From assembly GCA_002150815.3 (NCBI GenBank), contig NDFF03000091.1:1-64000 (forward strand): DNA of 64,000 bases. The letters are read 5' to 3'. The first letter of the stretch is position 1. Each line of letters starts with the position of its first letter. Under the pieces are notes generated by a model. That model searched no databases. It was not told the origin of the DNA and saw only the letters and a list, made by a program, of their open reading frames with translations. Shown here in pieces: positions 10,693-20,971 of this stretch. The DNA is from Grammothele lineata. Its lineage: Eukaryota; Basidiomycota; Agaricomycetes; Polyporales; Polyporaceae. Made by a program: the position numbers and the translations under genes.

Positions 10693-10764
10693 TGGTAGGT
10701 TCGAGATGACTCTACATAAAATGTGTTCAATCATACTTGCAGTATGACAGCTGTTACACCTGTT

Positions 10765-13700
10765 ACTGATTATGTGTGTCACCTATAGAGTTTGAAGAGG
10801 TGTGCTTATATGATTGGATAAGATTGTATAAAAGAAGTGCATGCCAAGGGCAAGAAAAAGCAGAAAGGTTAAGGAAAATGAAGAGCATGCTGTGTTAGAA
10901 GAAGTAGATGACAGTGATGATGAGTTTAAGAATGACATTGGTGAGACTATTATTGAAAAAAAGTATAATAATAATCAAAATGAGTCAAATTGTCAAGATA
11001 GTATAGTAATACAGCTTAAAGGTGGGCACCCTTCCTTAGTTTAAGAGGAAGAAGAGAGCTCAGATGAAGAAGGTGCAAAACTTAAAGCTGCAAAGAATGT
11101 TACTGATGAGGAAGAGTCTGCTGATGAAATGTTGATTATCAATGAGTCTAATAAATAATTGAGGTAAGAGACCACTGCACAAAAAAGCACTATTGACCAT
11201 ATATTTACCCCAGCTTATCCTCAGTGTGAAACTCATCATGTGAGGCTTGTCTCTAAGGAGGCAGGATTAGTTCTCAACTTAATTGGTGAATCTTTACCAT
11301 GCAAAGACTCTGGCAGCCATGAACATTATTGCATGACAATGTTAACACTATTTAAACCATAGAGAACTGGCAAAGATCTACGCTCAAGCTTAGATGTATT
11401 ATGAGATGAAGAGTTTTAAAAGTATAGCTTCTCAGACAGAGATCAGAGGATTATGAAAAACTTTTATATAAGATATGAGTGCAATAATGCTAGAGACAAT
11501 TTTTCTGCTCAAAGAAAGTGCTTAAAAAAGGGACAAAAGCTATTTGATAGATATACTCGAAAAGACTTAGATGAAATGGACACTAGATATTATGTAGATG
11601 ACATGGAGTTGCTCATGTGCAGAGAGGAAATGGTGGCTTTGCAGCACAAAGATGTAGAGTATGAGGATAGCACTTAAAAAGACTGTGATAATAAATTTAT
11701 AAATGCTGCTTCAATGCTAGAGAGCTCTGGTTGGAATCTTCCATCTCAAAGAAATAGGGTTAATAAACCTAAAGTAAAAAGGCTTGTAGTAGATGAAAAT
11801 ATAGTAAGCAGTGAGTAGAAGAAGGTGCTTGATGATAGGCGTCAAAAACTCATTGATGCTAGAGATGCTAAAGCAGACAAAATAAAAGATAGTAAGCTTA
11901 AGGATTGGCCACTTAAGAACACTGATCCTAATGCTATCAAACTTATGAGAAACAAGTATTTTTTACATAAGAAGTTTAAGGCAGAGAGTGAGACTTCACA
12001 GAAGCTGACTAATGATACTGTGACTTTATTTAGCCTGAATAATAATCAAGAGTGTGCACTCAGAATTGTGGCCAATCATGCTGTAGAGCCTAATGGTGAA
12101 CATCTTAAAATGTATTTGGTGGGCATGGCAGGCACTGGCAAATCCCAAGTTATCAAGGCCCTTATGCACTTTTTTGCAGAGCATGAAGAGAGCTACAGAT
12201 CTATATGCGTGGCCCCTACTAGCAGTGTTGCTGCTTTCATTGGAGGATCTACATATCATTCAATCCTTTTTAAAAATAAAGGGGGAAGAGGGTTAGATAA
12301 TGTTGCCAGTCACACCCAAGTCAGAGCTGGACTGCAAAATGTAGAATATATATTCATAGATGAAATTAGTATGGTGGACTGCTTGACCTTTTACAAAATT
12401 TGTGCTAAAATGTGTATAGCACTGCGTAATGATGGAACACCATTTAGAGGTATTAATATGATTGTAGCAGGGGATTTTGCTCAACTACCTCCTACTACTG
12501 GCACTCCTTTATACAGCCACACTGTAGCTAGAGTAATTCATCGCACTGTTAGCTATAAAAATAAAATAAAATCTATAGGCAAGGCTTTATGGCACCAGTT
12601 CACCACTGTTGTTATTTTGCATGAAAATATGAGGCAGAAGTCACAAACACAAGAAGATGCTAAATTGAGAACAGCCTTAGAGAACCTCAGATACAAATCA
12701 TATACAGGAGAAGACATAGAACTTCTGCAATTTAGGGTGGCAGGAACTGGCCATGGGAGACCAAAACTGAATGATCCTAGGTTCAAATATGTCTCTATTA
12801 TTGCAAAATGGAATGCTGCTAGAGATAAAATTAATATGGAGGCTAGCAAAAAGTTTGCCATAGAACATGGACAAGAATTGGTAGACTTCTATAGTGTTGA
12901 CAGATTAGGAGGTAAAAGTGATGACTCTGTGCCTAAAAAATAAAGGAGAAGCATGGTAGATCCATTGCACAAGTGCAACATTGTTTCTGATGAGCTATAG
13001 GATTTACTTTAGAGTCTAGATCCTTAGATGACTGAACATCATGCAGGCAAGATGTCTTTGTATATTGGCACGCCAGTTATAATAAAACAAAATGAGGCTA
13101 CAGAATGTTGTGTAACTAATGGTGCTGAAGCTGAAGTAGCAGGGTGAACATCTAAGCTCATCAATAAAGAGAAAAACATGCTAGACACATTATTTATTAA
13201 GCTGACCTCTGCACCAGGACTCATTAAGCTTCTAAGACTGCCAGAAAATGTTATCCCTCTGCCCTGCAGAGAATAAGTCATTAAGTGCAGGCTTCTAAAT
13301 AAGAAATTACTGACTGTTACCCACACTTAAGTGGCTGTTTTTCCTAACTTTGCTATGACAGACTTTGCATCACAGGGGTGCACAAGGCCATTCAATGTAT
13401 ATGATATTCAAAACTCCAAGTCTCACTAATCTATATACACTTGCCTTTCTCATGGTTCTACTGTTCAAGGCACAGTTATTGCCCAACCCTTTGATCCTTC
13501 CAAGGTTGTAGGTGGGATATCAGGCAGTTTGAGACAGGAATTCAGAGAGTTAGAATTATTAAACCAAATCACAAAAATGCGGTGGAATGAGACCATTTTT
13601 TCTAAAGTAACTGGGATTACTAGAAATGAGTTAATACATGCATTTAGACAGTGGAGGGGAGAGTCCTTTGTGCCTCCAAATATTCATTCTGCACTTAGCT

Positions 13701-13770
13701 GGGGTGAATTTGATCCCTTTCCTATTGAAAACCCCCCAAGAAGATGCTGGATGGGAGCTTGTTGCCTCTG
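10765..13770 (+). pseudogene. Helitron helicase (PIF1 superfamily) with multiple nonsense codons
   Basis: Coding resumes with VTDY and YDWIRLYK (with a frameshift), then runs in frame 2 from 10,841. The segments are an acidic charged stretch; FTPAYPQCETHHVRL; MLTLFKP; NFYIRYECNNARDNFSAQRK; then a PIF1 helicase. That helicase has Walker A GMAGTGKS (about 12,122-12,145), Walker B FIDEISM (about 12,355), motif III GDFAQLPP (about 12,470) and the C-terminal block NFAMTDFASQG ... LRQEFRELELLNQI. The longest open part is 11,825-12,943. In-frame stops include 11,042, 11,156, 11,165, 11,360, 11,402, 11,417, 11,675, 11,816, 12,941, 12,998, 13,010, 13,025, 13,145, 13,274, 13,328 and 13,427. A frameshift at the C run near 13,732 passes into frame 3. 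It unwinds DNA in rolling-circle transposition when intact. This copy is dead. Confidence 0.88.
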
Positions 13771-14858
13771 CTAAGGATGGAATGAAGCCTATGAAAAATC
13801 CACCTCCTGATGAGTTTCCTAATAAAAATAATAATGGCTTAAGTACAGGATATGTAGTAGCCCAAGGCACTCAAACTCTCAAGTCTATAGGCACTTATAC
13901 CCCTAAGCCTGTAGTGAAGTGCAAAGTAGATGATCAAAATGAGAAGACTCAAGGGCCTAGGGAGCAGGGGGCTGGTGATAGACCACTTGTCTGCCCATTT
14001 AAGGGGATGCCATAGGATTCTGTCAACTATAGCTGTGCTTATGATTGCATATTGACTGTATTAATGGCAGTGCATAAGGGGTGTAGAGATGAATGGATTG
14101 GAAGGGTGGCACCTACTAATGCCCTATTAAAGTCTGCTGGTGAGATATTTGACCAAGTTGATGCTAAAGTTATACCCTATAGAACTGCTAGAGATAAAAT
14201 TAGACATATTTTGGGTAATATTGATCCTGAACTGGGATGTCATGGTACTCAATTTACTGATGGTTACAGTGTTGTAAGACATCTTTTAAGGTCAAATATT
14301 AAAAGACTGCATAAACAATATGTCTGCAAGCAATGCCAGCATGTATCTCTATGGATAAAAAGTGAAGCAAGGCAACCAAATAAAGTAAGCCATGAAGCTA
14401 TGTGGGCTTTTAGACTTGAACACTACAAAGACCATCCTAGAGGAAAAGGCTTGCATAGGAAGCTGATAATAAGTGAATGGCTAGACATTATTATAAAGAA
14501 GGACAGAGGTAGCAAATGTCCTTCATGCAATAGTGCACAAGTGAAAAACTTGAGTTATGGCAATATGTGCCCTAATTTACTGTACTTGATTGCTAGTGGT
14601 ATTAATCTGCAAGTTGAGACAGAAATTAAGCTGCCTAATAATGGTGATAGATATAAGCTGTGTGGTGTTATATACTTTGGTAATGGGCACTTTGTATCAA
14701 GAATTGTAGACAAATTAGAGGATATATGGTATCATGATGGAGCCTCAACTGGAGACAATGTAAAATATGAGAAAAATGCGCTGACTATTAGCAATCAAGG
14801 ATGGCAGAAAGTTAAAAGCTTTCATGTAACAGCTTATATGTTTACTAAATTATATTAA
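13733..14858 (+). pseudogene. USP-type ubiquitin protease-like C-terminal domain of the Helitron protein
   Basis: Frame 3 continues the Helitron protein (QEDAGWELVASAKD) into NYSCAYD. This is a USP-like cysteine box, with the candidate nucleophile Cys codon at 14,034-14,036 preceded by Asn three residues earlier. Two CxxC pairs follow (CKQC at 14,325-14,336, CPSC at 14,517-14,528), as in the zinc-binding fingers of USPs. Then comes GHFVSRI, with a candidate His at 14,688-14,690, and WYHDG. The order Cys box, CxxC, CxxC, His box supports a deubiquitinase fold. One stop, TAG at 14,013-14,015, lies where Trp is expected. From 14,016 to the TAA at 14,856-14,858 the frame is open. It probably once formed the C-terminus of one Rep-helicase polyprotein. 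The peptidase call is from motifs only. Confidence 0.6.
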
Positions 14859-15325
14859 AATGTATTTGTAGTACCAGTAAAGTGATAGCAATTGTGTAAA
14901 CTAATAATCATATAATCATTACTTAGTTCCTCATTAATTGTGCCTGCCAGTAATGGCCCACTCCCCCTAAGTGCAAAACCTGGCATGCAAAAGTTGCATG
15001 TAGCACAGTGTCCTCGAGCCTCTGGGTGGCCAGATCACTATTACAGCAGCATGTTGTGTGCTGTACTACTAGTATATAGATACATAATATTGGCCCCAGG
15101 TCCTAACCTTGATTGATATGCTTTACCATAACTCGACACTAATCCCCATGTACTTATATACATTGCCATACATCACCATATTGCCACCTATATAGTGATA
15201 CATCGCCCTAGGGTCTCCAGTATTGCAATGCATTAGGATTCATTGCAATACCACTATGGTCATTGCCATGCATTAGCAAGCATCAGGCTATGTGACAATA
15301 TCACACCTTTATCGCCATTTGGCCT
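14859..15325. other. 3' noncoding part of the AT-rich element
   Basis: No ORF. It holds a perfect CATGCAA-AAG-TTGCATG hairpin near 14,984-15,000, a second hairpin ending before a CTAG (15,043-15,072), and loose ATTGC words at 15,160-15,285. Confidence 0.6.
15043..15072 (+). repeat. Candidate Helitron 3' end: hairpin followed by CTAG
   Basis: ACAGCA (15,043-15,048) pairs with TGCTGT (15,059-15,064). Four bases later comes CTAG (15,069-15,072), then T. Canonical Helitrons end with a short hairpin and CTRR/CTAG before a T. The stem is only 6 bp, so this may be chance. Confidence 0.35.
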
Positions 15326-15368
15326 AAGGTGTGCAATCTAGTATAATAATTCTACATTTTTGCTGATG
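15326..15368 (-). repeat. Right terminal inverted repeat, copy R1
   Basis: Reads AAGGTGTGCAAT (15,326-15,337), then ATTCTACATTTTTGCTGATG on the + strand, the inverse of the left end with a few substitutions. AAGGTGTG also pairs with CACACCTT at 15,302-15,309 to form an 8-base-stem hairpin. Confidence 0.62.
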
Positions 15369-15612
15369 GTAGGAAAATGGGGGGAATAGTTTTCTACTGT
15401 TTTAGAAAATTAAGCTATTTATAGTGTTATACATAGAGGTGCAATACTATCTAGTGGGGCTTTCAGGAAGCTGGGGGATTACCAGCTTTTGGTAACTACA
15501 ATGATGTGATGATCAGGTGAGGGCTTGACAAGTCAGCGCTGGTGCAATCCTCATTAAGTATCTTCATTATGGGAATGGCATTCTACAGTCATACAGTATA
15601 CTCTAACACTAC

Positions 15613-15633
15613 AATTTTATATTTTTACTGATG
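15613..15633 (-). repeat. Second, partial right-end copy R2
   Basis: AATTTTATATTTTTACTGAT(G) resembles the inverse of the left end at about 17 of 21 positions but lacks the ATTGCACACC block. It could mark a second element end or an older nested copy. Confidence 0.4.
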
Positions 15634-16023
15634 AGCCCAGTTTAAGCCATCATCCGAGGCCTGGCTCATAATCTCAGTAATTCTAAGCTACCATGGGCCA
15701 GGCTGATGCTGTAGCTTTTAGGCCAAGCCAGGCCCTGCAAGCCACTAATTCTAATATTAACACTGTTCTGCCTTAAATCTACACTGAAAACCAATATTGC
15801 CCACCATGCTAAATAGACCCTTAAAACATCATATGCTATTAGGTATCCTGAGTACACAATATAAATTACACAAAATAGACTTTACCCATGTTAATACTGA
15901 TTCTTAAGACAATCAGGAGCATAGCTGGTTCCAATTTCCATAATCTACTCATCCTTTAGTTGGTATATACAGACAAAACGAGGTTATGTACAGCAGAGAA
16001 TGCAAAAGACAGAATGAGAGACA
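15634..16023. other. Transition from mobile DNA to host DNA, no gene
   Basis: AT-rich and CpG-poor up to about 15,950, then host-like. It contains the 3' flank of the coiled-coil gene. Nothing else is supported. Confidence 0.5.
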
Positions 16024-17477
16024 TCATGCAATAATCGAGGACCCAGATAACCCATGACTCTGATCCAAAGAGGATCTGATACCAGTCTCCCTATCCAATA
16101 GAGGTACCTTCGCCGCCAGCTGATCAACAAGCATCTGGGGCCCCGTAATGGGACTGACAGGGCCTGTTGAATCTTCTAACGAAGATGTATCGGAGCCATT
16201 ATACATCGGCTCTTGGTGTATAGGGGTATTCGATGGGCGCATGGAACCACTGGAGGATACACTCGTTGTGCGAGAGTTGGTGAAGAAGCCACCAAATTTA
16301 CGTGACGCCAACGGTCCCGAAGTCAAGTCTCCAGGAGGCACTGTTGCAGTAGGCGTGGGTGAGGGTGTAGACCCCTTGGTAGCTGCTTCGGGATCCGTGC
16401 TAGTCCAGAGCCTGAATCCCCACCGAGAGGCCGTGCTGGGCTGCTTCGAATGAGAAGGCATGGCAGGTGGTGCAGTAGAGGTGCTACGCATGGGAGGTGG
16501 GACACCAACATTGTTTTCGGATATGAACGTCCGCAGAGCCCGGACACAAAGCTCCGATGCTTCGCGCGCCTCCTGCGACTCAACGAGTTCACGTTTCGAG
16601 TCATCCAGCTGCTGCTGTAGCAAAGCGAGCTGTTTGCGAAGCGGTTCGACGTCGTCGGGGTCGACGGGATGTTCGGTCTGCGACGCGGGGCCTCGGCCAA
16701 ACAACAGCGACATCCGCTTGTTGGGACGTTCGACGGGTGTCGCATCGGGATCTTCAGGGATCAAAGGACTCCGTGGAGAGGGAGGTGGCCATGTCGAAGG
16801 CTCGCCGAGCGGGGCGCTGAGCAGGAGGCCCGTATCCGAGACAGAGGATATCCGTCGATGAGCGTGCATCCGGCCGGCGGGAGTGCCGGTCAGAGGAGCG
16901 AAAGATGCACGCTTCGACGATGGGGGACCAGTGAGAGCTGCATGAGCAGGTGGCGAACGAGAGAGATCGAGGGTGAGGTTGGACGCCTGGCTCATGCGCT
17001 TCTCTGTTTGAAGCCTCATCAGGGCGCGCCTGAGAAGGGAGACCTCATCAGAGAAGGCGGTTGTCGAGTATGCAAGATATGAGCTCACCTGCTTTCCTCC
17101 ACCTTTGTCCGCAACATGGCAATTGTTTCCTCATCCTCCTTGTGCTGGGAAGCAGCTTCCTCGAGCGCGGTCTCGAGGTTGAGACACTTGTTAGCAACGT
17201 TATCGAGGGTCTCGCGCATTCCCTGTTCTCGCGCCTCGGCCGCTGTGAGTCTTTCGACAAGCACATCTCTGTCCTCATTCGACTTGGACAACTTGTGTTG
17301 CAGTTGAGTGACGAGAGAAGTGAGGACGTGGACATCGAGGGACTGTGGACGCGGAGGGTTGGGAGAACTGGGAAGAGACTCGGCCTCGAGTTGTCGCTCG
17401 AGCTCCAAGGACAGATCAATGGACGTTGGACGGTCGTTGATGACGATTTGGGATTCATGGGGGAAGTCTTCTTGCAT
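16024..17477 (-). CDS. Coiled-coil, Ser/Pro-rich protein of unknown function
   Basis: Two exons, 17,477-17,089 and 17,029-16,024, are joined across a 59-base intron (GTGAGC...CTCAG). They give 464 residues. The N-terminal third (residues about 50-145) is a long charged heptad-like helix (LTSLVTQLQHKLSKSNEDRD, LETALEEAASQHKEDEETIA). A second short coiled coil lies near EPLRKQLALLQQQLDDSKRE. The rest is low-complexity Ser/Pro/Thr, including runs around PPPMRSTSTAPP. It has no membrane segment or known domain. Such proteins often act as scaffolds, but no role can be assigned. It is the first host gene beside the mobile block. Confidence 0.85.
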
Positions 17478-18054
17478 GACGGGCGAAGTGAATAGGGAGG
17501 AATGGTCGTGACGGGTCGTAGCGGGAGCCAGGGTGTTATTTAGAATGAGACGGACAGCGGTGGCGTTGCACCGGACGAGGCTGCGGGGCTATGAAACGAA
17601 TGAGGCGGGACGAAGGCAGCGGAGTGAAGGCGGGGAGAGGGTCACAAGCGGGAGGACATGACGGCGGGATGAAACAACAACGTGCGACCTGGGCGGGCAG
17701 TCCTCTCCATGCGGCCCGTCGCTTGCGACCCGCAACCGACGCGGCCACGACGCGGTCTCCATGTGTTCTCCCTAGTCCTCGAAAGTACTCAAGCTCGTGC
17801 CCATTGCTGCGGTCGGGCAGGTCAAAGAACAACCATCACCGACCGCACTATCATCATTGTTCGACGAGCCCCTAAGCGAGAATGGCCGCTGGACGAGCTA
17901 TACCAATGATCTTCGTCTAGGTAGCGCATACATATTCAAACTTATCGTTCCCTTTCCAAGTTCCAACAAGTCCGAGTCCCTAACGTACATATCTGCCCCG
18001 TACTTTTGCCTTTCGCCTCCCGTTGATTCCATTATATTCCACTACGTTTCCGAT
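17478..18054. other. Intergenic: promoter side of the coiled-coil gene
   Basis: 577 bases, GC-rich near the coiled-coil gene start. No ORF with conserved features and no RNA gene seen. It should hold the promoter of the gene on its left and the 3' end of the gene on its right. Confidence 0.5.
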
Positions 18055-20971
18055 TCACTGGTGCGTCAACGGATCAACGCAAATCACGCCGTCACGTTCG
18101 CTCCAGGGGTATCCCCACATGTGCAGCCACTCGCGAACGCCGGTTGCCAGCCTCGCCCGTGATGCTCCCCTGGCTGGATCTTGCGTTCCTGTATGCTTTT
18201 CTTCTCCAACGACAACATAACCTATTGGAACACAACAAGACGCATCAGCAAATTCGACCATATCTTGATGGCAGACGTTGTACGCACTTAGCCCGTAGAA
18301 GTGCTCTCTCTCGAGCTGTAGTGAACCGATCAGCGAACAGCACACAATCAAACGTGATGGTCGATCCTACCGCCAGTAAGAATTCCTCCAGCACCTCTGT
18401 AGCCTCTGCAGCGTGCAAACCATGCAAGTCTAACAACGCCTCCGTCCGTTCCTCGGGTGTCATCTTCGTGTCTCCACTCGACGACTGGCTTGCAATCCCA
18501 AGGTATACGCCGAGGCCCGCGCCGCAGATGCGCCCACGAGCGGTCCTATCTCCCGGGTCGTCAGACCAGCTGGCATCCCGGTTGCGAACAGCTTGTTCGG
18601 CCAAGCGCGCACGTTCCCGAACAAGCTTGCCAGCGGCTTCAACCATTTCCGCAGCCATCTTTGCGTTTAAATCGTGCCCTTCACGACTGAAACGTTTCGC
18701 CGCGGCGCCGTCTCCACGTCGCCAAGCATCGGCGGCACGCGACAAGCACGCATTCCGAGCAGCACCAAGACGGAGGGCCCTTTTAGGAGTTAGCATAGAC
18801 TATCGCGACATGAACCGACAAGCATACGACCCACCTAGAACGATAAGCCATGTAAAGCTTGTTTACCGAGTCTCCCATCGAAAGCGTCGGAAGCAAAGTA
18901 GGGGAATGCAGCTTGAGACGAGGCGACGGTTTCGGCGCAACAATAGCTGTGCTGGGGTGCAATGGCTCTGCAGACGTGCCCATGGCCTCTCGACGCGCTG
19001 CAAGGGTCATCGGATCCTTGGGGGCCTGCGCTTGAGCGGTGGCAGGCGCCTTCTTGACCGCTGCAGCAAATCGAGTGCGACTAGGATCAAAACTCGGGGC
19101 TTCGCCGCGACCATATCCATATCCACCCCTCCTATTACCATTGTCTCGATTGGCAGTGTAATTCAAGGCTGGGAACTCCTCTAGAGATGCACCCTGCTGC
19201 TTGTGATCTTGCGGTCCATTGTGCACGTCCACACGCGCCATCGCATGTGTTAGTCCCTGGACATCAACATCTTGCGGAAGGTGATGCAGAAACTCGCAGG
19301 CTTCGCCCTTGGCACATGCTCCCCGCAACCAGAAGCGACAGAGAGCGCGCTCAAGGTCATGGCTGGGTGCGACATGAGTTTGGTGATGCGTTATACAAAC
19401 TGCTAGAGCTCACCTAAACCTACAGTCCGCCCTCAGACACTCGCCCGCGAGGAAATACCTGCACACGCGATTTCCACTTTGGGCTGGCCGCCCACTCATG
19501 AAACGGCCGCCGTTCCGTCCTGGAGGTCCGTTGAAAGAAGCCCTTCCACCACGGACGCCGTGGCCATCGCGCTGAACGACCATGACTCGATTGCCCACGA
19601 ACTGGACGCGGGGTTGAGCTGGACTGGGGTGGTTGGTCATGGACCGGTCGACAAGCCAAGACATTGCACGCTCGAAATCGTAGCCATTGGCTGCCAGGGC
19701 CTCTTCCAATTCTGAGGGGGCTAAGGTTGCGCCGAAGACAGAGCTGAGAACATCAAAAGGGGTCATGCCGTCCGTGAGCATAGCCGCTACCTCAGGGTCC
19801 ATATCGTCATCCTGGCCGCGCTGTGCAGAACCCGACTCGCGAGAGTGGCCATTGCGATCCATGCTTCCAAAGACCTGGGGGAATAGCGAGTCGTCCGCAG
19901 AAAGCGAGCTCGAGATGGGCGAGCCCGCCCAGAGGTCGTCCGATGTGTGGGAGTGGAAAGAGCGGGGAAGGACATGCGCAGCGAAAGGGTCGAACGGATC
20001 GTCGTCGTCGTCGTCTGCTGGGCGTATCGAGGACCGTAAATTCGAATTGGGCGTCCCTGAGCGATGAAGATAGCTGCTGTCCGGGGTGAGCGGAGCAGCG
20101 ATGGCCAGCTTGGAGGTGGGACGGGACGGCGGTGCCCAAAGATCGGGAGAGGGCGTTTCACCGCGCAAAGCTGCCAATGAACCCGGATTAGAAGAAGCCG
20201 CAGAGAGCGGGCGGGGGATAGGCCTGAACTCGGAAGCCTTGGCATTGAGCAAACGAGGAGATGACATGGGCGACGACGGGAGGCTGACGGCAAATTGGGC
20301 ATGTGTGATAATCGGAGAATGGCTGGGGGACTCGCTGTGGGCGGTGATGTAAGACGAGGCTTGGCCCTGCGTACCCAGAGGGGAAGTTAACGGAGTGTGA
20401 GGCCTGCGGAAGATCATGGCTAGAGGAGAACTGGGAGCCGAGTTGGGGGTGTCGGGGCGGTTAGGAATGAGGCGGGCAGAGTGGGTCGAAGCACGAGAGG
20501 ACGGACGAGAGATAGGACGACGAGTGGGGGTCAAGAAGAGGAAGGGAACGTTGTCTATATCATCCTTGTGTTTATGCATGAGGTCGAGCACATGCTGTTC
20601 GAGCTGGGGAGCCGTGAGGGGGGAGATAGGGAAGCGGAAAGGAGAAGGGCACAGACCTCGTCGTCACCTATGGGACCGAACATGTCCTTGAGGAGATGCT
20701 TGAGGTCGTCTTCGCGCTCGGCATCGAGAAGGCCGACGACACGGGTGACGAGAGACGAGCTGATATTGGCATGGTCTGAGTCTGCATCGGGGGCAAACGC
20801 GTCCGGCTTGTAGAGGCGGGCGATGGCAGCGAGCTGGGCGCGGGTGTGGGGAAAGCGGGGAGGCGCGGTAGGGTCGTGATCGCTATGGAGGGCGGCGGAG
20901 TCGGAGAGGGAGCTGAGGCTGGATGTCGAGCGGAGGAGGGCGATCGAAGGAGGACCGAGGGTGGTAGCCAT
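18055..20971 (-). CDS. CUE - two CCCH zinc fingers - DUF1771 - Smr domain protein
   Basis: Six exons: 20,971-20,657; 20,603-19,414; 19,362-18,835; 18,779-18,371; 18,315-18,288; 18,221-18,055. They give 878 residues. The order is a low-complexity Ser/Pro N-terminus; a CUE-like ubiquitin-binding segment at about 384-425 (DVLSSVFGATLAPSELEEAL); two CCCH fingers at about 486-530 (CRYFLAGECLRADC, CRFWLRGACAKGEAC); DUF1771 at about 670-735 (ALRLGAARNACLSRAADAWR); and a C-terminal Smr nuclease-type domain with LDLHGL and YVVVGEEKHTG. Smr-CUE proteins such as yeast Cue2 cut mRNA at stalled or collided ribosomes. The CCCH fingers suggest direct RNA contact. The 28-base exon 5 is needed to join the Smr halves. 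Function is inferred from domains. Confidence 0.9.

Larger units (their letters stand above)
9868..10700 (+). mobile_element. Probable 3' piece of an LTR retroelement nested in the Helitron gene
   Basis: CpG content is clearly higher here than on either side, so this DNA is younger or was less decayed. A short frame-1 reading (MPEGIGLDSKSDEF..., acidic) leads to a purine tract GAGGGGGA at 10,071-10,078. TGTTATG follows at once, the expected order of polypurine tract and LTR start. A TATA-like TTTATATAC lies near 10,184. The right edge was not found. Helitron coding resumes at about 10,765 (VTDY, then YDWIRLYK). The exact left edge is also unknown. Confidence 0.4.
5667..15368 (+). mobile_element. 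AT-rich, CpG-poor mobile block bounded by a related inverted repeat, carrying a decayed Helitron-type gene
   Basis: Base composition changes sharply from CpG-rich host-like DNA to AT-rich DNA near 5,660 and back near 15,950. The left end (5,667-5,709) and right end (15,326-15,368, opposite strand) share CATCAGC followed by an A run, then GTA(A/G)AATTA, then ATTGCACACCTT in the same order. A third, partial copy lies at 15,613-15,633. The recognisable coding content is one Helitron Rep/helicase gene on the + strand. No target duplication was found. The ends may belong to the Helitron-like element itself (the Helitron2/Helentron kind has inverted ends) or to a DNA transposon it landed in. Confidence 0.55.

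Noticed and set aside
9302..14858. Alternative genetic code with TAA/TAG read as Gln in the Helitron gene
   Set aside because: Several stops (TAG and TGA) fall at Trp positions as well as Gln, frameshifts are present, and host genes use the standard code. Decay explains it better.
5667..15368. KDZ/Plavaka or other DDE transposase expected for a TIR element
   Set aside because: No DDE-type transposase segment was seen in any frame. Only Helitron-type coding was recognised, so no such family is claimed.
18144..19184. 346-codon ORF on the + strand
   Set aside because: Antisense to the CCCH/Smr gene. No motif.
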